This document shows, piece by piece, positions 13,301 to 21,100 of a stretch of DNA of 64,000 bases; the first letter of the stretch is position 1, and each line of letters begins with the position of its first letter. Position numbers and translations under genes: made by a program. The stretch is taken from positions 21,836,184-21,900,183 of the forward strand of contig CAIIXF020000012.1 of assembly GCA_903813345.2 (NCBI GenBank), in the 5' to 3' direction. The notes below the pieces were generated by a model. It made no database searches and was not told the origin of the DNA. It saw only the letters and a program-made list of their open reading frames with translations. The stretch is from Owenia fusiformis (taxonomy: Eukaryota > Annelida > Polychaeta > Sabellida > Oweniidae).

Positions 13301-15841
13301 AAAACATCCCTGAGAATTTCAAATGAATCCCTCAAACGGTTTGGCTGGAATCCTGTAGACAAGCCTTGACAGACAAGATTTTAGGACGGAAAATCCAAAA
13401 TGGCCACTTTAACATTTACCCAGAATGCCGAAAAACTAATCAGTTCTAAACTTTCATTGGTAGAAACATCCCTGAGAATTTCAAATGAATCCCTTAAATA
13501 GTTTGGCTGGAAACCTGTAGACACCCAACCGCCTGGCAAACTGATTACAATATACCACCTTAGGGTGATCCATATCTTTATTTTCAAAAAATTGTGATTG
13601 ACATTAAAATTATCAAATTATTTGGTAACCTTACATTCTACAACAGAATCTGAGTATTTGAATACTTTCTAGCAATTTATACAAACATCATTTAAACACC
13701 AAAACAGTAATTTTGAGAGATTTGAAATTTTCTGTGGACCTATATGTCACAACTATAGCAAGCCATCAACTTTATTTGATCAAAATTACTGATTCTCTTA
13801 AACCAAGAGGACTTACTACGGTGATGCAGTCGAAATAGATACTTCGTGGGTAGACATAAAATGAATGTTAATACCACTTGTATGAGTGGCAGTTTTAATG
13901 TGACCACCAAAGAATAAATGTACCCATGGAATGGACAAATGGATGGATGGATGAATGGGTGTGTGACTGTGTAGGTTTGTGGATCGATGGATGGATTATA
14001 AGTAAATTGAAGCGGGAATAATAAAAAGACATACCTGGTCCATGTCAACTTTTCTTAGACTTGAAATAACACCAAGTTGTAAGGTGGAATCATCATATTT
14101 TCTCCCCTGTCTTGTCAGAGTCCCAACTGTTAACAATTTTTATCAGTTGCTTAATCAGCTGACATAATCATCTGTAACAGAATACAACATGTAATATAAG
14201 AGAATGAACATCATAATGTTACAAAATACCACAGAATAAAACAAATAATGAAACAAAATACAACATAAATATGAAGATAATAGAAATGACATACATGTAA
14301 TGTGGTGACAGAATTGTTCCAAAATGCAACAGGTTAGGGATGGGTTGGTTCATTATTACACTGATAAATAGCATTTCCATAGAAAATCATTCAAAAAACC
14401 AGGATGGTAATTTTGCTTGTATTTTGACATTTTGTTTTGTCCTATTCAACACCACATTTACAGGAAATGACTACAATGCCTTTATCATTGCAATAAACAT
14501 ATTACTGATTCTATTAGGATGCTGTCCATTATCAGCCTTTGTTATATTCATACTAGTGAGGAGAAGAAGGTTGAAAAAAGTTCTCAAATTGATAAAAGAC
14601 ATTTCCTTGAGGACTTTAACTGAGCACAAAATGTACATCTGGTTTGCAGAGACTCAGGTCAGTATTTGCATATTGTAAAATATGACATGAACCCATGTTT
14701 GCAGTACATAATCCAACAAATGAATCCAAATGTTGTGTTGTTAGATGTTAATGCTTGGAACCAGAAGATCACAAGACTAGCGTTTCCAATATATGTGGAG
14801 CAACTTATCGTTCGGTTTCGGAACAAGAACATTTTACCCTTTCACAACTTCTGGCCTTAAATCTCCACAAAACAGCATTTTTCTTGCAATATTTTGCATC
14901 AAAAGAGGTTCATTCTTTTTACTCCTTCTCTTTGAAGAGTTTTGAAGAGCTTTTCGCTACCAAATAGACCTAGATGATCAGATTATTTTAATCGAATACA
15001 CGCAGTCACTCTGTTCCGAACCGTTCCGAAATTGTTCCGCTTTGAAGCAAAATGTTCCGAACCGAACCGTTCCGATTTTTTTTGTTCCGTGACATCTCTA
15101 CAAGCTATCAACATTACATAGTACTACATCTTTTGTTTATGATATGAAATGCATAGTTTGCATAAATACATAATGCATAATTATTTGTATATTGTATTCT
15201 TAAATCTATTTGATCCAAACTAAACTTAAAGAATAAATAAGTGACATATTTTTGCAGACTAACTTGTACATGAAGGTTTGACTTGGGCTGTAATTTTAGG
15301 GACGTGTTTGCAGTTTTGAGTTTCCCTTCCATACTAGATTAGTGTTCTGTTGCTTTTTATTGCCTGGTCTTCCTGATTAAATGTGAATGATTTTCAATAT
15401 ACTTATCATACTCTTCTACTCTTATCATACATCTTCCATTCTTACATCACAAAATCATGGTGCCGACTGTCGGTATACGCAATGGTTTTCAGTACAACGC
15501 GTGTCGGAATATTGGTTCTCAGTACAATGAGGTGATCCTAGTCTATATCCAATGATTGAATTTCCGGAGAATTCAGTCTGAATATTTTCATTCCAAATTT
15601 CAAAACATTTCAGACTAGAGGATATAGTCTAGAGGTGATCCCAACAAATCAACAATTACCATCCATTAACAATTAACATGAACTAAGAGGCTGAGACTGG
15701 CCTGCCTTATCAGTTTGTTATGCCACAGCCTTGAGCCTACACTCAATTTTTTTATTCTGTGAACCAGTTCATATGGTTAAAATAACGAAAGAATGTGATG
15801 TAACCACGTATCTACTTACCAGTTTGTTCTAGGTCATCCGT
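1236..15841 (-). CDS. Single-pass membrane protein with a cysteine-rich tail (spliced, six-exon model)
   Basis: I assembled this from splice signals; I do not recognise the family. The exons, 5' to 3' on the minus strand, are 15841-15820 (uncertain), 14126-14035, 12250-12131, 11926-11777, 6821-6735 and 1349-1236. They join in one open frame of 195 codons including the stop. Residues 1-50 or so are polar. A hydrophobic helix with a following Ile-Ile-Arg (about residues 53-75) looks like a transmembrane anchor. The last 116 residues hold 28 cysteines, many as CC or CxC pairs, ending in a CCCC cluster and a short polar tail. There is no signal peptide, so the tail is probably cytosolic. The tail superficially resembles the cysteine-rich I-mfa (MDFI/MDFIC) type, but I cannot show homology. 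The exon phases agree at all five junctions, which strongly supports a real gene. The start codon is unresolved: the first-exon copy on this strand has ACG where its inverted copy has ATG. Confidence 0.72.
1656..1879. mobile_element. MITE with mariner-like ends
   Basis: It begins TACAAGGTGTTTCATAA and ends with the near reverse complement TTATGAAACACCCTGTA. A TA at each edge is consistent with Tc1/mariner target choice. It is 224 bp, has no reading frame, and is nested inside the 1.5-2.7 kb inverted-repeat element. Confidence 0.6.
2466..2608. mobile_element. Small hairpin MITE inserted in an inverted-repeat arm
   Basis: About 30-bp terminal inverted repeats (core ACAAAGGAATTTTTGGTTGA) flank roughly 75 bp of AT-rich DNA. 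The matching arm at 1530-1650 lacks this segment, which marks it as an insertion. Confidence 0.6.
2920..6140 (-). mobile_element. Non-LTR retrotransposon (LINE), nearly full-length second ORF
   Basis: A minus-strand element in an intron of the cysteine-rich gene, in the same orientation as that gene. It has an endonuclease plus reverse-transcriptase ORF and a short 3' UTR that ends near 2920-2965 in an (AAATA)n-like simple tail, typical of several CR1/Jockey-type LINEs. The 5' end is near 6140. I see no ORF1 and no clear target-site duplication, so it is probably 5'-truncated. A relative lies at 39.5-41.3 kb. Confidence 0.85.
3135..6132 (-). pseudogene. LINE endonuclease-reverse transcriptase, broken near the N-terminus
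   Basis: The main open stretch (5921-3135) has about 928 codons. It shows an APE-type endonuclease with LSETWL (residues 13-18), GDFNID (122-127) and SDHFP (188-192). The reverse transcriptase follows, with NYRPISIL (493-500), LDFSKAFD (564-571), GVPQGSVLGP (621-630) and the catalytic FADD (652-655), then a C-terminal domain. The start of the endonuclease (6132-5926, with HCNIRS) is in another frame. A TAG and a one-base shift near 5922-5935 separate the two parts, as comparison with the copy at 41.0 kb shows. The reverse transcriptase keeps its catalytic residues, but the full protein cannot be made without recoding. Its clade is CR1/Jockey-like by motif order; I cannot fix it further. Confidence 0.85.
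6735..6821 (-). CDS. Cysteine-rich gene, penultimate exon
   Basis: A 29-codon phase-0 exon between acceptor CCAATTCCAG and donor GTAAGTAT. It encodes seven cysteines (MCQCC, PCCQ, LCD motifs). The other two frames are closed by stops, so the open, cysteine-rich frame is not an accident of composition. Confidence 0.75.
6822..7649. other. Intron sequence, nothing recognised
   Basis: Part of the intron between the 11926-11777 and 6821-6735 exons of the minus-strand gene. It is AT-rich, and I see no gene, RNA or clear repeat in it. Confidence 0.4.
7650..8323 (-). pseudogene. Mariner-type (DDE) transposase remnant, main part
   Basis: Reading the minus strand from 8323 downward gives transposase landmarks in order. 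They are WYSDE followed by FQLDNLVN (first catalytic Asp region), FFGSQ, GIEFFTFED, then PHTAYDALEWL, APHSPDIAPFNFYKWGYPK (second catalytic region) and a C-terminal LKSEI. Several in-frame stops and frame changes interrupt it, so it is dead. The upstream continuation lies beyond a 2.6-kb insertion, at 10932-10985. Family placement (mariner/IS630-like) rests on motif recognition only. Confidence 0.7.
8324..10931. mobile_element. 2.6-kb non-autonomous transposon inserted in the transposase remnant
   Basis: The left end is CAGGGTTCGCACACC and the right end GGTGTGTACGAACCCTG, which are near inverted repeats. GACCA flanks both sides as a 5-bp target-site duplication. Subterminal copies of CCCTGACATTTCC occur at both ends (8350-8372, 10785-10915). 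There is no transposase ORF. A foldback (10285-10695) and diverged copies of the 162-bp repeat (8860-9270) lie inside. Family is unassigned; the CAGGG ends are hAT-like, but a 5-bp duplication is not. Confidence 0.6.
10285..10695. repeat. Long inverted repeat (hairpin)
   Basis: About 10285-10430 is a nearly perfect reverse complement of about 10550-10695, including ACCAGAAAATAACATGTGCA and the CAGGAAAGTATCATTAC / GTAATGATCCTTTCCTG pair. The loop is about 120 bp. The short reading frames here mirror each other and are not genes. Confidence 0.75.
10932..10985 (-). pseudogene. Mariner-type transposase remnant, upstream piece
   Basis: After the right-hand GACCA, the minus strand stays open toward the transposase frame and ends LSELVW, which continues in frame as YSDE at 8316 once the insertion and one GACCA are removed. 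This supports the two pieces having been contiguous. Confidence 0.5.
10986..11776. other. Intron sequence, nothing recognised
   Basis: AT-rich intronic DNA of the minus-strand gene, with no supported coding, RNA or repeat feature. Confidence 0.4.
11777..11926 (-). CDS. Cysteine-rich gene, exon following the membrane anchor
   Basis: A 50-codon phase-0 exon with a pyrimidine-rich acceptor (CCCGTCTTTGTTTAAG) and donor GTGAGT. It encodes eleven cysteines, including LGCCG, CCDC, NCC and SCC. An alternative upstream frame also contains CCDE before the exon, but it would need a 1-nt shift; the acceptor at 11926 removes that need. Confidence 0.75.
12131..12250 (-). CDS. Cysteine-rich gene, transmembrane exon
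   Basis: A 40-codon phase-0 exon with acceptor GTTTTAG and donor GTAAGT. It starts with a polar stretch (PSENQ) and then encodes about 23 consecutive hydrophobic residues rich in Ile and Val, ended by an Arg. This is a typical single transmembrane segment. Confidence 0.75.
12330..13525. repeat. Tandem array of a ~162-bp repeat
   Basis: Landmarks such as CAGTTCTAAACTTTCATAGG recur near 12789, 12951, 13117, 13279 and 13441, spacings of 162-166 bp. Each unit also carries CTTGACAGACAAGATTTTAG and GGTTTGGCTGGAAACCTGTA. A diverged unit with an insertion starts near 12330, and related partial units lie at 8860-9270. The array sits in an intron of the minus-strand gene. Confidence 0.85.
14035..14126 (-). 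CDS. Cysteine-rich gene, N-terminal exon
   Basis: 92 nt, acceptor TTAACAG, donor GTATGT. One frame is open; it starts with two bases completing a split codon and ends in phase 0 at the transmembrane exon. It encodes a polar, Arg/Lys/Asp-rich stretch with no hydrophobic segment. An in-frame Met (VDMDQ) near its end could be an alternative start. Confidence 0.6.
14464..14657 (+). CDS. Possible exon of an unknown membrane protein on the opposite strand
   Basis: An open segment from acceptor CATTTACAG (to 14463) to donor GTCAGT (14658). It encodes about 25 hydrophobic residues, a basic stop-transfer run (RRRRLKK) and an amphipathic stretch. This is the layout of a transmembrane segment followed by a cytosolic region. 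No neighbouring exons in phase are evident, and it lies within an intron of the minus-strand gene. It could be a captured fragment of a transposon or a decayed gene. Confidence 0.25.
14658..15732. other. Intron sequence with a GTTCCGAACC-rich patch
   Basis: No gene is supported. At 15010-15090 short GTTCCG/AACCG motifs recur, which looks like degenerate simple repeat. Confidence 0.35.
15820..15841 (-). CDS. Possible first coding exon of the cysteine-rich gene (ACG in place of ATG)
   Basis: The strong donor GTAAGTAG below 15820 ends a segment whose phase fits the 14126-14035 exon and gives TDDLEQT. The frame is closed upstream by a TAA, and the first usable codon is ACG at 15841-15839. The inverted copy at 16470-16491 has ATG at the same place. 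Either a non-AUG start is used, this copy is decayed, or the true first exon lies elsewhere. Confidence 0.35.
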
Positions 15842-15951
15842 CGGACTAGGTTACATTGTGGAACGCAGCCAAACAAGACACTGAAGGCAACAGCATATCG
15901 ATCTTGATCTTAGCAGAATTTTTGGAAATTTAGATCGTCCATTTTGCAAGC

Positions 15952-15990
15952 TCACGTGACTGATCATGTGTCAGGTGTCTGATCACGTGA
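15952..15990. promoter_or_regulatory. Pair of TCACGTGA E-boxes
   Basis: Perfect TCACGTGA palindromes occur at 15952-15959 and 15983-15990, 31 bp apart, within a short GTGTCTGATCA repeat. This octamer is the known target of USF/TFE-type bHLH-zip factors. The position upstream of the divergent first exons suggests a promoter element; this is inference. Confidence 0.4.
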
Positions 15991-16469
15991 CATGTGTCTG
16001 ATCACATGATTAGTTACTGTATCGATCATGTAACTGAATGACGTATCGCCCAACCATGTCTTCAAGGAAAACGGTAGTAAATATTTTTGAAAATAGTTCG
16101 CGAGCATTTGCTACTGATTATAGAAGGCCCAATTACGCAATGAACGAAACTGCTAAATTGTTTTTCGTGCCTAACAGGCCTGGACACAAACGAAACTGCT
16201 AAATTTGAATTTTTAGTCTGCTTATTGATCTATTGATTCATAAAGACATGAAATGATGCATTCAAATAAGACCACCTCCTAAATGAAAACACTACACATA
16301 AAGTGGTGAAAAACAACGAACTAAAGTTGAAAGATCGCAACGTTCGCTACTTTGTTCACTTCCAGAAATCTCCAAGGGGCTACAAATGGGAAATTATTTA
16401 GATTTTATAACTTCAGAATACTGCCATCAATGTTGTGTTTGTCTGAGTTCCACAATGTAACCTAGTCCG

Positions 16470-16491
16470 ATGGATGACATAGAACAAACTG
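16470..16491 (+). other. First-exon-like copy with ATG, pointing away from the cysteine-rich gene
   Basis: ATG at 16470 opens MDDIEQT plus one base and is followed by the donor GTAAGTAG. This is the inverted duplicate of 15841-15820. No plus-strand exon in matching phase is evident downstream, so it may be a non-functional copy or the start of an unrecognised plus-strand transcript. Confidence 0.35.
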
Positions 16492-16584
16492 GTAAGTAGA
16501 CACATGGTTACATCACATTCTTTCGTTATTTTAACCATATGAACTGGTTCACAGAATAAAAAATTTGAGTGTAAGCCACATGCT

Positions 16585-17490
16585 ATCTATTGCAAGACTT
16601 ACGCCTGCCACAACCGTCACCATGTTAATCAGTGTTTTTTAAGTAGCGCAAGGATCCTGCCATGACCGTGGTAGTGTTATCGTGTAAGCCTGGTATAACC
16701 GTGGCAGGCTGGTATAACCGTGACAATGCTGTATGATATTGCAAGGCCTGTCATGACCCTGGAAGTGTTATCGTGGTAGCCTGGCGTGACCGTAGCCTTT
16801 ATTGTGGTTTATAAGCGAATGTGAATATTAATGTATAGTAGTAATTTTGATTTTGACATGATTAAGGTAGTTAACACCATGATCATATAGTATTAAACTG
16901 TTTAATTGTAATGACGATCACTTAAAATTGTTAAGGATATTCCTGGCATTAATGTCATACATATTTACTAATCATTGCAATACATTATAACGGTCATAGT
17001 AGGACTAAGCCTAAATTTCTACATTACCACCATCATACCTGGCCTTGCAATACTATATTACATTGTCATGGTCATACCAGGCTTTGTGATTCCATTATAC
17101 ATCGTCACATTCATGCCAGGTTTTGAAATACACATTGTCACGGTCACTTATAGCAATCATATATTTCTACATTACCACTCTCATACCCGAACTTGCAATA
17201 CTATATTACATTGTCTCGGTCATGTCAGGCCTTGCATAATTATATAACATTGTCACTGTCATGCCAGGCCTTGCAGTACTATATTACATTGTCACGGTCA
17301 TGCCAAGCCTTGCAGAACTATATTACATTGTCACGGTCATGGCAGGCATTGCAATATAATACAGCATTGTCGCGGTTATACCAGGCTTTCACGATAACAT
17401 TGCCACGGTCATGACAGGATCCTTGCGCTACTTAAAAACACTGAATAACATGGCGACGGTTACACCAGGCGTTAGTCTTGCAACAGATAG
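16585..17490. repeat. Large palindrome of 39-bp tandem units (foldback)
   Basis: About 16585-16790 is the inverted counterpart of about 17310-17490; both ends share TTGCAAGACT, AAGTAGCGCAAGGATCCTG and the ACCGTGGC/GCCACGGT motifs. In the right half the unit CATTGTCACGGTCATGCCAGG recurs exactly every 39 bp (17209, 17248, 17287, 17326). The middle (16800-16970) is unique AT-rich DNA. Confidence 0.8.
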
Positions 17491-17912
17491 GGTCTCGTGT
17501 AAGCTTGCTTAGGGAATTTTTTCAAAAAAAAATTTCTATCCCAAGAGTCTAAGCTGAAAACACGTACAAAATAATTGATCTTCGATCGATTTTAAAATCC
17601 TGAAATGAATACTATATCACAGTAATATGAAAGTGCAGCAAAGAAACACATACAATACCTAAAATCACGATTTTGAAGTCCATTTCTGTAAAAATTGAAA
17701 TTTCAAAAATGTTTGATCACGTGATAGTTCCGACTGATGAATGGTAGATGTAAATTTAGGTAAAATATGATTTTAAGCATCAATTTAATCACATCGTATG
17801 ATCTGCTTGTTTTCTTAATTCATGTTATTTGAAAACTACCTTTTTATAGCTTTTAGGAGTTGAGCTCTGGTCGAGTTTGATGTCGTATCAAACGAGAAAA
17901 TTTACGATAGAA

Positions 17913-17920
17913 TGACGTCA
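17913..17920 (+). promoter_or_regulatory. CRE-like TGACGTCA site upstream of ESS2
   Basis: A perfect TGACGTCA palindrome 80 bp before the ESS2 start codon. This is the consensus for CREB/ATF factors. Function is inferred from position only. Confidence 0.35.
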
Positions 17921-17999
17921 TTTGAAAGCAGAACGTCTTAAAAACAGAAAATCGCAATAAAATTGCATTTTCTCCACTCATACGTGAAACTAATGCAGA

Positions 18000-18113
18000 A
18001 TGACTTTACAACGAGTAGGGGAGAAGGCGTTGGTAGCAGTAAAGGCCACAGAACCAATTCCAGGGCTGAGCAAAGAACAGAAAACAGTGCTAGATGAAGA
18101 GGCTTATTCAGAG
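18000..18113 (+). CDS. ESS2: ESS2 exon 1
   Basis: Starts at ATG 18000, codes 38 residues ending LDEEAYSE, and ends in phase 0 before GTTTGC. Confidence 0.88.
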
Positions 18114-21100
18114 GTTTGCTTATTTGTTGTGTTTCTTGTTTGTTTCACCCAAACTTTCAGGTTTGCTAGATCTACGATAGGGATCGGATCACGCTCCTCG
18201 TCAGTCCATGGCTATAGTACCTTTTGTCATTTCCCCACACAAAAATCAGTAGAATTCCATACAATTACATACAACTTACTTCCTGCGAAAGCTATTTGGA
18301 TTTTGATATAATAGCTTTCCCACGGAGCATTTGGACAGCTCAATGATCGTGACCTTTGAAATCGAATTAAGTCGATCCGCGGCTTACTTTTGGTCTCTAA
18401 CTGTGTCTTACATCAGTATCATCAATCCGTGTAAGTATTGGAGCGCTGGAGTACTTCTTTTTCGATCAAGACTTGTAATTGTTAGTCGAGTGAATCGTTT
18501 TACTGCCAAATTCCAATATGGCGGTGACATTTTCGTAAATCTCCGGAGGTTGTCCGAACCTAACTAATTCTCAAAATTCATTTCGTTCGTTGCGTATCTC
18601 GCACCTAGCAAACCGCCATATTGGAAATAGGTCTGTAAAACTTTAACTCGATGAACAATTTACAAGTCTTGATCGAAAAAGAAGTACTCCAGCGCTCCAA
18701 TACTTACACGGATTGATGATACTGATGTAAGACACAGTTAGAGACCAAAAGTAAGCCGCGGATCGACTTAATTCAATTTCAAAGGTCACTATTGATCAGC
18801 TGTTCACTTCTCCGTTTGAGAGCCATAAGTTTCAAAATCTAACATGGCTCTCGAAGTGAGTAACATACAACGAGATTTTTTTCTTGTTTTTCTTCTTCTA
18901 AATCTGATGAGCTGAGCGATTCTGAGAATGTGACGTCAACAGGGCAGAATGGACTCGTCCATACTATGTGGGGAGCCCGGGGGGTTCACTGTGTACAAAA
19001 ATTTGCAGGGGTCCTAGGCTGAACCCTCAGATATCAATATATTCCCATACCAAAATGTCAAATTTGAATGTGTTCCCATACCAACCAATATAGTGCCCAA
19101 ATATGAAACCAATGCCATACCAAATGTCAAAATATAGGACCTCAAGTCTCTAGCCAATTCTTGGCTAGAAGTTATTCCATCTTGAATACCGTGAACCATT
19201 GTAAAATATCTAGTCGGGGTTCAATAAATTTAAGCAATATTCTAAAAACCTTCATATTAATTATGAATTGAAATGGAACTGGCTGGGCTCCTTGATGAGA
19301 TATTACATGATTTCGTCTAAAATTATAACAGCTCCAAGAAAAATGGCGATATTCGAAAACTGGACGAAATGTCGTTTACGTCTGACATTAGTAACTGTAA
19401 ATTCTAAGTTAGCGATCCAGAAGATGTGAACTAATACATTGATCACTTCATGTGTGTTTTGGATTTTTGGTGAGGTAATAAGACCAAAACTCGCAATTCC
19501 AATTGTGATGTGGAAAAATGGCGAACATTTGATTTCAAATTTTATGGTTATCACATGACACATCCAGCATAGTAAAACACATGCAGGGATTTATCTTTGG
19601 ATGAAGGCCACGATATAGTGGCCTTAGAAGAAGGTAATACAACAGATACTTCAAATATAAAAACACTCATCATTTTTGTGTTAAATATTCATTTATAATT
19701 GTAAATGTGGCTATTCTTTCCAATTTCTGAAATGTATAATTTGAGTGCCTCATTTTGTCTGAAATCAATTTTTTCTTTTGAAACTAGATGTTGTCGAATA
19801 AATTGACAAACTTGCAGCGTCTCGGAATAGTATTTTGTATATACTCTAACTGAGCAGGTCAATGTTTAGGGGTGTATATACTGGCAGGCGAAATTCTTGA
19901 AACAGGGGGCGAAAAGGCCGAAATGCTTGAAATGGCTCAAGTGAAATAAGCTGTGAAACAGTAATTTCATTTTTCAAGACGTATCGATTGAATTGATTTA
20001 AACGGTTGAACTCCTGAATTTATAGTGTATACAGGGCTTTTGTGTCATTCATAAATATTATTCACTAGCTTAAGACATTCAATCCATGAACATGAGATAC
20101 CATGGAAATTGTCTTCCGCGGGGATATCTTATGAATCATACCCATTCCATGGTAATACTTGGCATTTGATTGGTTTTCTTAAAATATTTATGTAATGATA
20201 TTTATACATCTACATACAGTCTGAAAATAAAATTATTGATTTCAGGGTATAGAAAAGATCATCAAGCGAGATTTTTTCCCAGATCTTTCAAAACTTGAAG
20301 CTCAGGCTGAGTACCTTGAAGCTCTAGAGAAAAATGACAGAGTGAAGCTGAGAGAAATTCACATCAAATATGGACCTAAAAGATCACGTCTTGTCACACC
20401 TGATATTTGTAAGTACAACATTACTGTTATGATATATATTTATTATTTAAGGAATAAAGACTGAGATTCTATGATTAAATATGTTACTGAAATTTTTATT
20501 CTTTTCATTGTTTAGACCAAAATTGCGTAGTGATTAATGGTCTTTGGCAATGGTTAGAATAAAATTTGAGGTCATACATTTGCCATAAATCATAGGTCTT
20601 TGTTTCAATTCTAATATGTTAAAAATACCAAGAACAACTATTTGAATTTATGAAATTTAGTGGTCATACAAACTCGATTACAGAGAAAGAAGTTATGCTG
20701 CCACAGAGATTTAAAGACCTTAGATATTTTCCTGCCTCTGCATCTTTGATAAACTGGCAGCACTGATTCAGTGTCAATTAATTCTTCCTTGATTTTGAAG
20801 TTTTGGCATATCATTGAGAGTATTGATTTTCCTACCATTGAATACTAATTTTATATCCTAAATAATGCTTTTGTTTGTACTCAAAAAGAGGAGCATTCTT
20901 ATAAATGTCTACTCATTCTGCCATTTAGTTTCAGTTTGTGCTGCTCTTTCTCATCAATAATTTTTGTATAATCTCCAATTTTGTCACTTGCACTTACAAA
21001 TTACTAGTTTGTATTCAGGGAAAGAGGGAGGGGGTCTGTTTAAGTTCCATTTTTATGTCACCACCAAGAAGTGGTGACATATTGTTAATTGTTATGGTCT

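Larger units (their letters stand above)
15733..16576. repeat. Inverted duplication flanking a putative promoter
   Basis: Left arm 15733-15863 and right arm 16447-16576 are about 94% identical in inverted orientation. Each contains CACAATGTAACCTAGTCC, the first-exon-like segment and its GTAAGTAG donor, pointing away from the centre. The spacer is about 580 bp of unique DNA. Confidence 0.85.

Noticed and set aside
17193-17414. Reading frame made of 13-residue repeats
   Set aside because: It reflects the 39-bp tandem unit (39 is a multiple of 3). There is no gene context, and other parts of the array are closed.
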